Assembly (NCBI GenBank): GCA_021826655.1
Contig: JAKAZC010000109.1
Span: 1-8,387 of the forward strand
Origin: Actinomycetes bacterium
Lineage (GTDB): Bacteria > Actinomycetota > Acidimicrobiia > Acidimicrobiales > RAAP-2
Direction of reading: 5' to 3'
DNA length: 8,387 bases
The position numbers were made by a program, and so were the translations under genes. The notes below the pieces were generated by a model. The model was given only the letters and a program-made list of their open reading frames with translations, was not told the origin of the DNA and ran no database searches. Below, piece after piece: positions 1 to 6,719 of the stretch (its first letter is position 1; each line of letters opens with the position of its first letter).

Positions 1-1
1 C

Positions 2-466
2 CCCGACCATCCGGACATCGTGGTGACGGGCACCGTGTCCGAATCCGACAAGTGGGACATCCTGGCCGGGGCGCAGGTGATGGTGACGCCCTCGGCCTAC
101 GAGTCGTTCTCCCTCGTCGTGCTGGAGGCGTGGACGCTCGGGGTGCCGGTGCTGGTCAACGGGGCCTGCGCCGCGACGATGGAGCACTGCACCCGGTCCG
201 GCGGCGGACTGTGGTTCGACTCCTACGCGAGTTTCGAGGCGACGGTCGACCGGCTCATGCGGGACCCGGGACTGCGGGCTGCGCTCGGCGCCGCCGGGCG
301 GGCCTACACCGGCCGGAATTACTCGTGGCCGGCCATCATCGACCGGTACACGGCGTTCCTCACCGAGGTCGTGGCCCGCGGGCCGGCGACGCCGTTGCAC
401 TCGGTGCGGCTCGAGGTCCCGACGGGTGGGACCCCCTATGTACGGGTGGGAGGCGGCAGTGGCTGA
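2..466 (+). CDS. GT4-type glycosyltransferase, C-terminal part (GT-A, 5' end outside window)
   Basis: This is the last 154 residues of a GT-B-fold, GT4-family retaining glycosyltransferase, which would transfer a sugar from a nucleotide-sugar donor to a growing surface glycan in the cytoplasm. The reading frame is open from base 2, so the start lies to the left. The E-x7-E donor-binding motif is visible as ESFSLVVLE, followed by PVLVN and ATMEHC-x5-GGG, the usual C-terminal Rossmann half. The end of the domain is IIDRYTAFLTEVVAR. After it comes a tail of about 28 residues rich in Gly, Pro and Val with no recognisable fold. By eye, about 68 of 122 aligned residues match the C-terminal half of the gene at 6716-8023, so the two are close paralogues. 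The stop overlaps the next gene's GTG start by 8 bases, consistent with one operon. The sugar and linkage cannot be read from sequence. Confidence 0.9.
   Translation, partial: PDHPDIVVTGTVSESDKWDILAGAQVMVTPSAYESFSLVVLEAWTLGVPVLVNGACAATMEHCTRSGGGLWFDSYASFEATVDRLMRDPGLRAALGAAGRAYTGRNYSWPAIIDRYTAFLTEVVARGPATPLHSVRLEVPTGGTPYVRVGGGSG
448..453 (+). promoter_or_regulatory. Ribosome-binding site that sets the start at GTG 459
   Basis: GGGAGG lies 5 bases before GTG 459. The in-frame GTG at 426 and ATG at 438 have no comparable site and would overlap the upstream gene further, so 459 is the preferred start. Confidence 0.7.
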
Positions 467-1451
467 CGACGAGGTGTCCGGGGGGATCGGCGGTGACGAC
501 GCCGGTGGGCCGTCCGACGGCGAGCGCGAGCTCCTCGAGGCCTTCGACCGGCTCGCCCCCCAGGGGTCGATCCAGTGGGGATTCGACGATGCCATGCGCC
601 GGCTGTCGTCTCCGGACGATCGGGGGACCTGGGTCGAGCCCTGGTACGGGCTGCCGGCCGACCTGTGGGACCGGGGCCGGGGGGCCCGGGCCGGCGAGCG
701 GGTGCTCGGTGACGTGATCGCGGCTGTGGCCCAGGAGCTGACGGAGTACGCGCAGCGGATCGTGGACGACGTGCGCCGGACGGTGCCGGCGGACTCCGCC
801 GTATTTGACGCCCTCCGGTTCCTGTCTGCCCGGGTGGATCGACTGGAGGCGGCCGACGACCCGTTCGGCATCCGCCCGGCGGACCTGGCGCTGCCGGTGC
901 CGGACGGATCGGCGTGGGCGGACGCCATCCCTTCGTGGCTCGGTGACCCGCGCGGGGTGCCGGTGGTCGTCGGTGAGCTCGGGGACCGGAGCGTGGTGGA
1001 TGCGGTCGTCGGGACCGGCACGGACGTGGACGCCGTCGATCCCCGGGCGACGCTGGCCTGGGGGCTCCGGGATGCGTCGGCGGGGCGGCCGGGCCAGGTC
1101 CGGGTGTCGGTCGGGGAGGTGGTGGAGCACCTCGGGCGACTCCCCGTGGCCGGGCGGTCCGGGGTGGTGCTGTCGGGGTGCGTCGACCGTGCCACCCTGG
1201 CGGGGAAAGCGGACCTGGTGACCGGTGCCGCACGCGTCCTGGCATCGGGGGGGACCCTGGTCCTCCTGGCGACCGACCAGGGGGCGTGGGATGCCGGGCT
1301 CGAGCCCACCGTGCGGGACCTGCTGCCCGGGCGCCCGCTCCACCCCGACACCTGGTCGGTGCTCCTGCCCCGGCTCGGGCTGGTGGACCCCGAGGTGCAC
1401 CGGGCCGGTGACCGGCCGGTGCACGCCATCGTCGCCCGGAGGTCCCGGTGA
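459..1451 (+). CDS. Methyltransferase-like protein, probably with a degenerate SAM site
   Basis: This 330-residue protein has no clear assignment. Residues 1-30 are acidic and Gly-rich, probably disordered. Residues about 80-132 look helical and may form a short coiled coil (ELTEYAQRIVDDVRR, then LRFLSARVDRLE). Residues about 167-328 have the strand/helix order of a class I Rossmann methyltransferase: VPVVVGELGDRSVVDAV where motif I should be, VDAVDP at the acidic motif II position (D189-D194), and ARVLASGGTLVLLATD as the late conserved strand; the protein ends VHAIVARR. The usual G-x-G-x-G loop of motif I is replaced by G-E-L-G-D-R, so SAM binding is doubtful. It lies between two glycosyltransferase genes, overlapping the first by 8 bases and the next by 4. 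It could be a glycan-modifying methyltransferase, a chain-length or scaffold protein, or a catalytically dead relative. That it is a gene is well supported; the function is weak inference. Confidence 0.75.
   Translation: MADDEVSGGIGGDDAGGPSDGERELLEAFDRLAPQGSIQWGFDDAMRRLSSPDDRGTWVEPWYGLPADLWDRGRGARAGERVLGDVIAAVAQELTEYAQRIVDDVRRTVPADSAVFDALRFLSARVDRLEAADDPFGIRPADLALPVPDGSAWADAIPSWLGDPRGVPVVVGELGDRSVVDAVVGTGTDVDAVDPRATLAWGLRDASAGRPGQVRVSVGEVVEHLGRLPVAGRSGVVLSGCVDRATLAGKADLVTGAARVLASGGTLVLLATDQGAWDAGLEPTVRDLLPGRPLHPDTWSVLLPRLGLVDPEVHRAGDRPVHAIVARRSR
1438..1442 (+). promoter_or_regulatory. Ribosome-binding site for GT-B at GTG 1448
   Basis: GGAGG lies 5 bases before GTG 1448, inside the last codons of the upstream gene. 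It supports the start that gives a GTGA overlap. A weaker copy of the same module lies 24 bases downstream (see the repeat at 1439-1474). Confidence 0.7.
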
Positions 1452-1474
1452 CGGCCCGGACCGAGGTCCCGGTG
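1439..1474 (+). repeat. 12-base direct repeat duplicating an RBS/start module
   Basis: GAGGTCCCGGTG occurs at 1439-1450 and again at 1463-1474. The 24-base offset is eight codons, so both terminal GTGs (1448 and 1472) are in the GT-B reading frame and each is preceded by a GAGG core. The second could serve as an alternative start. Confidence 0.6.
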
Positions 1475-2635
1475 CCTGGCGACGCCCGGGGCCCCGGCAT
1501 CCACCTGATGGTGCCAATGCTGCACCGGCGGGACGCCGTGGGGGAGCACACCCGCACCCTGCGCGAGCTGCTGCTCGTCGCCGGCGTGCGTTCGACCGTC
1601 TACACGGAGCTGCCCGACCCCGAGACGGTCGACGAGACCCGGCCCTACCGCGACTACGCACGCGACGCCGTCCCCGGAGATGTGCTCGTCTACCAGGTGG
1701 CCACCCGTTCCGAGATGACCCGCTGGTTGGCGCGCAGACCCGAGCCGGTGGTGCTCAACTACCACAGCATCACCCCGGCGACCTTCTTCGCCCGGTGGAA
1801 CAACGGCATCGCCCGCATGCAGGAAGCGGCCGTCCGCGAGCTGGCCGAGCTCGCCCCCCGGTGCGTCCTCGGGATCGGGGTGTCCGAATTCGACGTGGCC
1901 GAGCTGCGAGCCGCCGGGTGCCCCGCCACCCGGGTGGTGCCGGTGGTGAACGTCCCCCTGCCCCCGGTGGCCCCTGACCCCGCTGCCGCGGCCGTGCTGA
2001 CGAAGCGGGCGGCCGCCGGTGGCCCGTGGTGGCTGTCGGTGGGGCGGCTGGCCCCGAACAAGGCCCATCAGGACACCATTGCCGCCCTGTTCGTCGCCCG
2101 GGCGACGACCTCCCCCGGCGCTCACCTCACCATCGTCGGCGGCCCGACCGAGCCCCACTACGCCGCCGCCCTCAAGCGGTACGCGGCCGACCTCGGGCTC
2201 TCCGGCGCGGTGGAGTTCACCACCCAGCTGACCCCCGGCGAGCTGGCCGCCCGCTACGCAACGGCCGACGTGCTGGTGATGCTCTCGGAGCACGAGGGCT
2301 TCGGTGTCCCTCTGGTGGAGGCCATGTCACAGGGACTCCCGGTCGTGGCCTACGACGCCGGTGCCGTGGCGGAGGTCATGGACGGGGCGGGCGTGCTCCT
2401 CGATCGGAAGGGCCCGCGGGATGTGGCCGACGCGGTGGGCGCCCTCCTGGAGGACGGGGCCCGCCGCGACGGGCTGGTGGCTGCCGGCAGGACCCGTATC
2501 GGCGAGCTGGGGCTCGAGCACGCGGGGTCCGACCTGGTCACGGCTCTGCAGGGGGTCGCTGCCGACGGCGGGCACGCGTTCGTCCGGTCGGCGTTGGGCG
2601 GCCCCCTGCGTCCCGGTCGACCCTCCACCCACTAG
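1448..2635 (+). CDS. GT4-family glycosyltransferase (GT-B)
   Basis: This 395-residue enzyme is a GT-B-fold retaining glycosyltransferase expected to add a sugar to a lipid-linked glycan at the cytoplasmic face of the membrane. The N-terminal acceptor domain runs to about residue 190 and includes [11 protein letters not shown] (104-114). The C-terminal donor domain shows SVGRLAPNK (R200 and K205, normally donor-phosphate contacts), LTIVGG (227-232), and the E-x7-E motif EGFGVPLVE (E283-E291), followed by [15 protein letters not shown]. Length is typical of the family. No signal peptide or membrane segment is seen. GTG 1448 overlaps the previous stop as GTGA and has a good ribosome-binding site; GTG 1472 would remove eight residues and bring the N-terminus closer to that of its paralogue at 5570-6661, with which it shares the YH-x-ITPA motif and most of the donor domain. 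Donor and acceptor are unknown. Confidence 0.93.
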   Translation: MTARTEVPVPGDARGPGIHLMVPMLHRRDAVGEHTRTLRELLLVAGVRSTVYTELPDPETVDETRPYRDYARDAVPGDVLVYQVATRSEMTRWLARRPEPVVLNYHSITPATFFARWNNGIARMQEAAVRELAELAPRCVLGIGVSEFDVAELRAAGCPATRVVPVVNVPLPPVAPDPAAAAVLTKRAAAGGPWWLSVGRLAPNKAHQDTIAALFVARATTSPGAHLTIVGGPTEPHYAAALKRYAADLGLSGAVEFTTQLTPGELAARYATADVLVMLSEHEGFGVPLVEAMSQGLPVVAYDAGAVAEVMDGAGVLLDRKGPRDVADAVGALLEDGARRDGLVAAGRTRIGELGLEHAGSDLVTALQGVAADGGHAFVRSALGGPLRPGRPSTH

Positions 2636-2638
2636 GCT
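2633..2638 (+). promoter_or_regulatory. Candidate -10 box for a leaderless clpP transcript
   Basis: TAGGCT fits the actinobacterial TAnnnT -10 pattern. Its last T is 8 bases before the A of the clpP ATG (2647), which puts the expected transcription start at or within about two bases of that ATG. The 11-base gap before clpP is pyrimidine-rich and has no Shine-Dalgarno sequence. No convincing -35 box is seen at the expected distance (about 2609-2616). The TAG of the box is also the stop codon of GT-B. Confidence 0.45.
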
Positions 2639-2646
2639 CATCCCTC

Positions 2647-3309
2647 ATGGATTCCCCTCGTCACCCGTCGCCCGATGCCCTGTCCGCCGCACACTACGGG
2701 GCGGACGAGATGAAGTCGGGCGCCGACGTCGGACCCAGTTCCGACATCTTCCAGCGCCTCCTGAAGGAGCGCATCGTCTTCATCGGATCGGCCATCGACC
2801 AGAACACGGCGAACCTCGTGTGTTCGCAGCTGATCCTGCTCGAGGCCGAGAACCAGGAGCGGGACATCTCCGTGTACATCAACTCGCCCGGCGGCTCGGT
2901 CACCGACGGGCTGGCCATCTACGACACCATGCAGTACGTGCGGTGCGACGTGCGCACCATCTGCGTGGGCCTGGCGGCGTCGATGGGCCAGTTCCTGCTC
3001 TGTGCGGGCACCCCGGGTAAGCGGTTCGCCCTGCCCCACAGTCGCATCCTCATGCACCAGCCGTCCGGAGGCATGCAGGGACAGGCCTCGGACATCGCCA
3101 TTCAGGCCGAGCAGATCATCTACCTGAAGCGCATGCTGGCCGAGCGGATCGCTTTCCACACCGGCCAGGACGTGGAGCGGATCGAGGCCGATTCCGACCG
3201 AGACCGCTGGTTCACCGCCGAGGAGGCCCGCGAGTACGGCTTCATCGACGAAGTGATCCAGAAGGACGCCATGCAGGCGCCGACGGCCGGTTCGGGGTCC
3301 GCCACCTGA
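2647..3309 (+). CDS. clpP: ATP-dependent Clp protease proteolytic subunit, ClpP1-type
   Basis: This is the 220-residue serine peptidase subunit of the Clp protease, which forms a two-ring barrel in the cytoplasm and degrades proteins fed to it by ClpX or ClpC ATPases. The catalytic triad is intact: Ser112 in GLAASMGQ, His137 in ILMHQPSGG and Asp182 in [15 protein letters not shown]. The oxyanion strand INSPGGSV is at 79-85. The stretches [13 protein letters not shown] (148-156) and [13 protein letters not shown] (179-191) closely match Mycobacterium ClpP1 as I recall it. The first 30 residues are variable and probably a propeptide. They lack the P-x-V-x-E-x-T-x-RGER segment of many ClpPs. ATG 2647 is chosen because it begins the ClpP homology, is 11 bases after the GT-B stop and matches the candidate leaderless promoter. 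The stop TGA shares its A with the ATG of the permease (TGATG). No partner clpP2, clpX or tig is in the window. Confidence 0.96.
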   Translation: MDSPRHPSPDALSAAHYGADEMKSGADVGPSSDIFQRLLKERIVFIGSAIDQNTANLVCSQLILLEAENQERDISVYINSPGGSVTDGLAIYDTMQYVRCDVRTICVGLAASMGQFLLCAGTPGKRFALPHSRILMHQPSGGMQGQASDIAIQAEQIIYLKRMLAERIAFHTGQDVERIEADSDRDRWFTAEEAREYGFIDEVIQKDAMQAPTAGSGSAT

Positions 3310-4298
3310 TGAGTCTCGGCATCGACGAGCCGGCCGCGGCCGACTCCGAGCCCGAGCGACCCACGGTCATCGGCGGCAGTACCCGGTTCGTACCCGGTCA
3401 GAGCAATGACCGGATCACGGTCGTCAACGGCAAGGTCCAGCTGGGCCAGCGCCTCACGGACCTGTGGACCAACCGCGACCTGCTGGTGCTGCTCACGCGC
3501 ACCGAGCTCAAGGTCAAGTACAAGAACTCGGTGCTCGGCTACCTGTGGTCGATGCTCAACCCGGCGCTCGTGCTGCTGATCTACTACGTCGTCTTCAAGA
3601 TCATCGCCCGGAGCGGCCAACCGAACTTCGCCATCTGGCTGTTCGCCGGACTGCTGGTCTGGAACCTGTTCAACGGGGCGGCCATGTCGGCGACGTCGGT
3701 GGTGGTGGGCAAGGCCGGCATCGTCAAGAAGGTGGCCTTCCCCCGCGAGCTGCTCGCGCTGTCGGTGGTGGGCGTGGCCATCGTGATGTTCGTCATCCAG
3801 GTGGTGGTCCTGGTCCTCGCCCTGCTCCTCGTCGGTGTCACTCCGGACTGGGCGTACGTGCTGCTCATGCCGCTGGCGCTGGTGACGCTGATCGTGTTCA
3901 CCGGGGCGGTGTCGATCTTCCTCTCGGCGGTCAACGTCTACCTGCGGGACACCCAGCACCTGACGGAGGTGCTGCTGATGGCATGGTTCTGGGGCACCCC
4001 GATCGTCTACACGTTCGGGCAGATCTCGGGTCAGCTCGCAAAGCACCCGTCACTGCTGTGGATGAAGTACGTGTACCTGGCCAATCCGGTGACCCCGATC
4101 GTCATGACGTTCCAACGGGCGATCTACGGGAAGACCCAGTACACCTACAACGGGCTCGTATACCACATCCTCCCCAACTGGGGACCGGGGCAGTACGGCG
4201 CTCTCCTCGGTGTCGTGCTGGCCATCAGCATCGCCCTGTTTCTCCTGGCGCTCGTCGTGTTCGGCCGCCTCGAGGGCAATTTCGCCGAGGAGCTCTGA
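3309..4298 (+). CDS. wzm: Polysaccharide ABC exporter permease (Wzm/TagG type, ABC-2)
   Basis: This 329-residue membrane protein is the transmembrane subunit of an ABC-2 exporter that moves an undecaprenyl-linked glycan across the cytoplasmic membrane. About 60 polar cytoplasmic residues are followed by the interface helix RDLLVLLTRTELKVKYKNS (56-74) and GYLWSMLNPALVLL, a hallmark of the Wzm/TagG family. Six hydrophobic segments can be seen at about 77-97, 108-128, 149-175, 179-206, 219-238 and 298-318. Other family features are AFPREL (143-148), VNVYLRD (208-214) and LANPVTPIV (258-265). The cytoplasmic N-terminus is longer than usual, with an extra acidic stretch of about 30 residues. It starts one base into the clpP stop codon and has no strong ribosome-binding site of its own, so translation is probably coupled to clpP. 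Its ATPase follows after 3 bases. Confidence 0.95.
   Translation: MSLGIDEPAAADSEPERPTVIGGSTRFVPGQSNDRITVVNGKVQLGQRLTDLWTNRDLLVLLTRTELKVKYKNSVLGYLWSMLNPALVLLIYYVVFKIIARSGQPNFAIWLFAGLLVWNLFNGAAMSATSVVVGKAGIVKKVAFPRELLALSVVGVAIVMFVIQVVVLVLALLLVGVTPDWAYVLLMPLALVTLIVFTGAVSIFLSAVNVYLRDTQHLTEVLLMAWFWGTPIVYTFGQISGQLAKHPSLLWMKYVYLANPVTPIVMTFQRAIYGKTQYTYNGLVYHILPNWGPGQYGALLGVVLAISIALFLLALVVFGRLEGNFAEEL
4287..4292 (+). promoter_or_regulatory. Ribosome-binding site for wzt
   Basis: GAGGAG lies 9 bases before GTG 4302, inside the end of the permease gene, and supports that start. Confidence 0.6.
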
Positions 4299-4301
4299 GT
4301 C

Positions 4302-5573
4302 GTGACCGTCGCCATCGAGATCCGTGAGATCTCCAAGCAGTTCAAGCTGTACAACGAGAAGCACACGTCGCTCAAGGAGCGGGTCATCCATGGCGGCAAG
4401 ATGCCGTACACCCCGTTCTGGGCCCTGAAGGACGTGAACGTCGACATCCTGCAGGGCGAGACGTTCGGGATCCTGGGGCGCAACGGCTGCGGCAAGTCGA
4501 CCCTGCTCAAATGCGTTGCCGGCATCCTCAAGCCGACGTCGGGCGAGATCCGGGTGCGTGGCAGCCTGGCGGCGATGCTCGAGCTCGGGGCCGGCTTCCA
4601 GCCCGAGCTTTCGGGGCGCGACAACATCTACCTGAACGGCTCGCTGCTCGGGCTCTCTCGCGCCGACATCGAGAAGCGCTTCGACGAGATCGTCGCGTTC
4701 GCCGAACTCGAGGACTTCATCGACAACCAGGTCAAGTTCTACTCCTCGGGCATGTACGTCCGGCTCGGGTTCGCAGTGGCCGTCAACGTCGAGCCCGACG
4801 TGCTGCTGGTCGACGAGGTGCTGGCCGTCGGTGACGCGTCGTTCCAGCGCAAGTGCATGGACCACGTGAAGCGGTTCCAACGCGAGGGACGGACCATCGT
4901 GGTGGTGAGCCACGCCACCGACGTGATGCGACAGAACTGCGGTCGGGTCATGGTGATGAACCATGGCAAGGTGATCACCATCGACGAGCCGGGTGAGGGC
5001 ATCCGGGTCTTCCTGGCCGACCTGCTCGGTGTCGGTACCCTCGAGGGGTCCGAGTCCGGGGGCATCGAGGGCAACGTCCTGGCCATCGGCACCGTGCGCG
5101 CCGAGCACGGAGGCAGCGGTGACCGCCTGCACCTCTACCCCGGTGAATCGCTGACCGTCACCGCCGACCTCGACAGCCTGGCCCCCGTTCCGAACGCCAT
5201 GGCCACCATCGCCATACACGACGAAGCCAACGAGCTGGTCTTCGCGTCGGATCCGGACGACCCGATGTGCGCGATCGAGGTACCCGAGGGGGGTGGCATC
5301 GTGCGGTTCCACTTCCCCGAGGTCCCGTTGCTCGACGGCACGTACTCGGTCAGCGTTGGTGTGCGCAGCGCCACCGAGACGGCCATCTTCGACTGGAAGG
5401 ATCAGGTCACCAAATTCGAGGTGGCCAATCCGGGCCGTTCGACCGGTCGCGTCCGTCTGCCCCTCGATGTCAGTTTCCGGCACCGCTCGACCGGCCACAC
5501 CGGCGAGGTGCCGTCGGTGGGCGCCGAGTTCTCGCCGCTGGCACTCCCTGGTTGGGAGGAGTCGACGGCGTGA
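4302..5573 (+). CDS. wzt: Polysaccharide ABC exporter ATPase with C-terminal glycan-binding domain (Wzt type)
   Basis: This 423-residue protein is the nucleotide-binding subunit partnering the permease just upstream. The ATPase domain (about 1-240) has Walker A GRNGCGKST (59-67), the signature YSSGMYVRL (147-155) characteristic of Wzt/TagH proteins, Walker B VLLVDE (167-172), the D-loop region VGD (176-178) and switch His204. The N-terminal insert with FWALKDV (39-45) is also typical of the family. Residues about 255-392 form a beta-rich domain that fits the Wzt C-terminal carbohydrate-binding sandwich: LYPGESLTVTADL, then FHFPEVPLLDGTYSVSVGV and IFDW. In enterobacterial homologues this domain recognises the modified end of the finished glycan before export. 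About 30 residues after it look unstructured. GTG 4302 has a ribosome-binding site and lies 3 bases after the permease stop; the stop overlaps the next GTG as GTGA. The C-terminal domain call is from pattern, not alignment. Confidence 0.94.
   Translation: MTVAIEIREISKQFKLYNEKHTSLKERVIHGGKMPYTPFWALKDVNVDILQGETFGILGRNGCGKSTLLKCVAGILKPTSGEIRVRGSLAAMLELGAGFQPELSGRDNIYLNGSLLGLSRADIEKRFDEIVAFAELEDFIDNQVKFYSSGMYVRLGFAVAVNVEPDVLLVDEVLAVGDASFQRKCMDHVKRFQREGRTIVVVSHATDVMRQNCGRVMVMNHGKVITIDEPGEGIRVFLADLLGVGTLEGSESGGIEGNVLAIGTVRAEHGGSGDRLHLYPGESLTVTADLDSLAPVPNAMATIAIHDEANELVFASDPDDPMCAIEVPEGGGIVRFHFPEVPLLDGTYSVSVGVRSATETAIFDWKDQVTKFEVANPGRSTGRVRLPLDVSFRHRSTGHTGEVPSVGAEFSPLALPGWEESTA
5554..5560 (+). promoter_or_regulatory. 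Ribosome-binding site for GT-B' at GTG 5570
   Basis: GGGAGGA lies 9 bases before GTG 5570. The same frame is open to 5267, but that upstream part is a shadow of wzt, so this site fixes the start. Confidence 0.7.
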
Positions 5574-6661
5574 CCGCCGTCACCCGGATCGACCAGGTCA
5601 TCCCGACCCTCGCCAGTCGGGACGCGATCGGGGGCCACGTGATGCAGTTGCGTGACCTGCTGCGATCCCGCGGTTACCAGTCGGACATCTTCTACGGAAA
5701 CGCCTCCGCCGACCGCTTCGACGAGGGGCAGCCGATCACCCGCATCGGCGACAGGTCCAGCGCGGGCCGTGTCCTCCTGTACCACCTGTCCATCGGCAGC
5801 GGTGTCGCGGACATCTTCCGCGATCGGCCCGAGCGCAAGTTCGTGAATTACCACAACATCACTCCGGCAGAACTGCTCGAGGCCTGGGTCCCGGCCGTCG
5901 GCGAGGAGGTCCGCTGGGGCCGCGCCCAGCTCCGGGAGCTCGCCCCGGTCACCGAGTTCGCCGTCGCCGACTCGGGATTCAACGAGCGCGAGCTGCGCGA
6001 CGCCGGCTACCGGTCGACGACCACCGTGCCACTACTCATCGACCCGGAGGACTTCACCGGGGCGCCCGACCCCGCACTGGCCGCACGATTGGCCCGGGAG
6101 CGGGCCGGGGGCGGCGGTGACCTGCTGTTCGTCGGGAAGGTCTCGCCGCACAAGGGACAGCACGACCTGGTCAAGGCGCTGGCCGCCTACCGCCGCATCT
6201 ACGACCCACTGGCCCGCCTGCACATCGTCGGTGGCGCCATCAGCGAGGACTACCGGGACGCAGTCCTGCGGTTCGCCGACGAGCTCGGACTGGCCGACGC
6301 CGTGGAGATGGCCGGATCGGTCACCCACGAGGAGCTCGTCGCCTATTACGGCGGGTGCGACATCTTCCTGTGCCTTTCGAACCACGAGGGCTTCTGCGTG
6401 CCGCTGCTCGAGGCGATGTACCACCGGCTCCCGATCGTGTCCTGGGAGAGCACGGCCGTTCCCGGCACGGTCGAGCAGGCCGGTCTGATACTGCCGGACA
6501 AGGAGCCGGCCCGGGTCGCCGCGGCGATCCATCGAGTGGTCGACGATGGACGGCTACGCCGAGAGTTGGCCGCGGCAGCGGCCGAACGAGTCGACCGGTT
6601 CGCCCTGTCGAGGGTACAGGAGGGCTTCGTCGCCGCCCTCGAGGCCGCCTGCGTCGCGTGA
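5570..6661 (+). CDS. GT4-family glycosyltransferase (GT-B')
   Basis: This 363-residue glycosyltransferase is a paralogue of the enzyme at 1448-2635. The acceptor domain begins with QVIPTLASRDAIGGHVMQL (9-27), where the Gly-Gly pair fits the glycine-rich loop of GT4 enzymes, and contains NYHNITPAELL (93-103). The donor domain shows LLFVGKVSPHKGQ (185-197), LHIVGG (217-222) and the E-x7-E motif EGFCVPLLE (E273-E281). The Arg that normally follows Gly in the donor loop is Lys190 here, conservative but unusual, while Lys195 is kept. It should be cytoplasmic or peripherally membrane bound; no membrane segment is seen. GTG 5570 overlaps the wzt stop as GTGA, so its synthesis is tied to the exporter. 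Its product and wzt may therefore act on the same glycan. Sugar specificity is unknown. Confidence 0.93.
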   Translation: MTAVTRIDQVIPTLASRDAIGGHVMQLRDLLRSRGYQSDIFYGNASADRFDEGQPITRIGDRSSAGRVLLYHLSIGSGVADIFRDRPERKFVNYHNITPAELLEAWVPAVGEEVRWGRAQLRELAPVTEFAVADSGFNERELRDAGYRSTTTVPLLIDPEDFTGAPDPALAARLARERAGGGGDLLFVGKVSPHKGQHDLVKALAAYRRIYDPLARLHIVGGAISEDYRDAVLRFADELGLADAVEMAGSVTHEELVAYYGGCDIFLCLSNHEGFCVPLLEAMYHRLPIVSWESTAVPGTVEQAGLILPDKEPARVAAAIHRVVDDGRLRRELAAAAAERVDRFALSRVQEGFVAALEAACVA

Positions 6662-6719
6662 GTGCGGCGGTCGGGGCGACGGTGATGGGACGTCGGCCAT
6701 GAGTGGGCAATCAGGGTGA
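6658..6719 (+). other. Chain of two tiny overlapping reading frames bridging the 54-base gap
   Basis: GTG 6658 overlaps the GT-B' stop (GTGA) and opens a 14-codon frame ending at TGA 6700-6702. That stop overlaps ATG 6699 (ATGA), which opens a 6-codon frame (MSGQSG) ending at TGA 6717-6719. That in turn overlaps GTG 6716 of GT-A' (GTGA). The peptides resemble nothing known. The chain could pass ribosomes from one gene to the next, or be chance in GC-rich DNA. Confidence 0.25.

Noticed and set aside
426..458. Earlier GTG or ATG start of the methyltransferase-like gene
   Set aside because: No ribosome-binding site precedes either codon, whereas GGGAGG precedes GTG 459 at ideal spacing.
360..1661. 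Minus-strand open frame of 433 codons
   Set aside because: Arg/Pro/Gly-rich shadow of the methyltransferase-like gene with no recognisable motif and no fit with the gap-free plus-strand operon.
2615..2622. Palindrome GGTCGACC upstream of clpP as an operator
   Set aside because: Only 8 bases, within coding sequence and expected often in GC-rich DNA; no second copy near it supports a regulator site.
2026..2646. In-frame upstream extension of clpP to 2026
   Set aside because: The extension is the shadow of GT-B in another frame, Arg/Gly-rich; ClpP similarity begins only after ATG 2647.
3120..4046. Minus-strand open frame of 308 codons opposite clpP and the permease
   Set aside because: Gln/His/Asp-rich shadow of proven genes; no motif or ribosome-binding context.
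4050..5498. Long open frame of 482 codons on the minus strand opposite wzm and wzt
   Set aside because: It is the antisense shadow of two well-supported genes: low-complexity His/Asp/Glu-rich sequence, no domain, no start context. GC-rich coding DNA often gives such frames.
5267..5569. In-frame upstream extension of GT-B' to 5267
   Set aside because: It overlaps the conserved Wzt C-terminal domain in another frame; GTG 5570 has a good ribosome-binding site and GTGA overlap.
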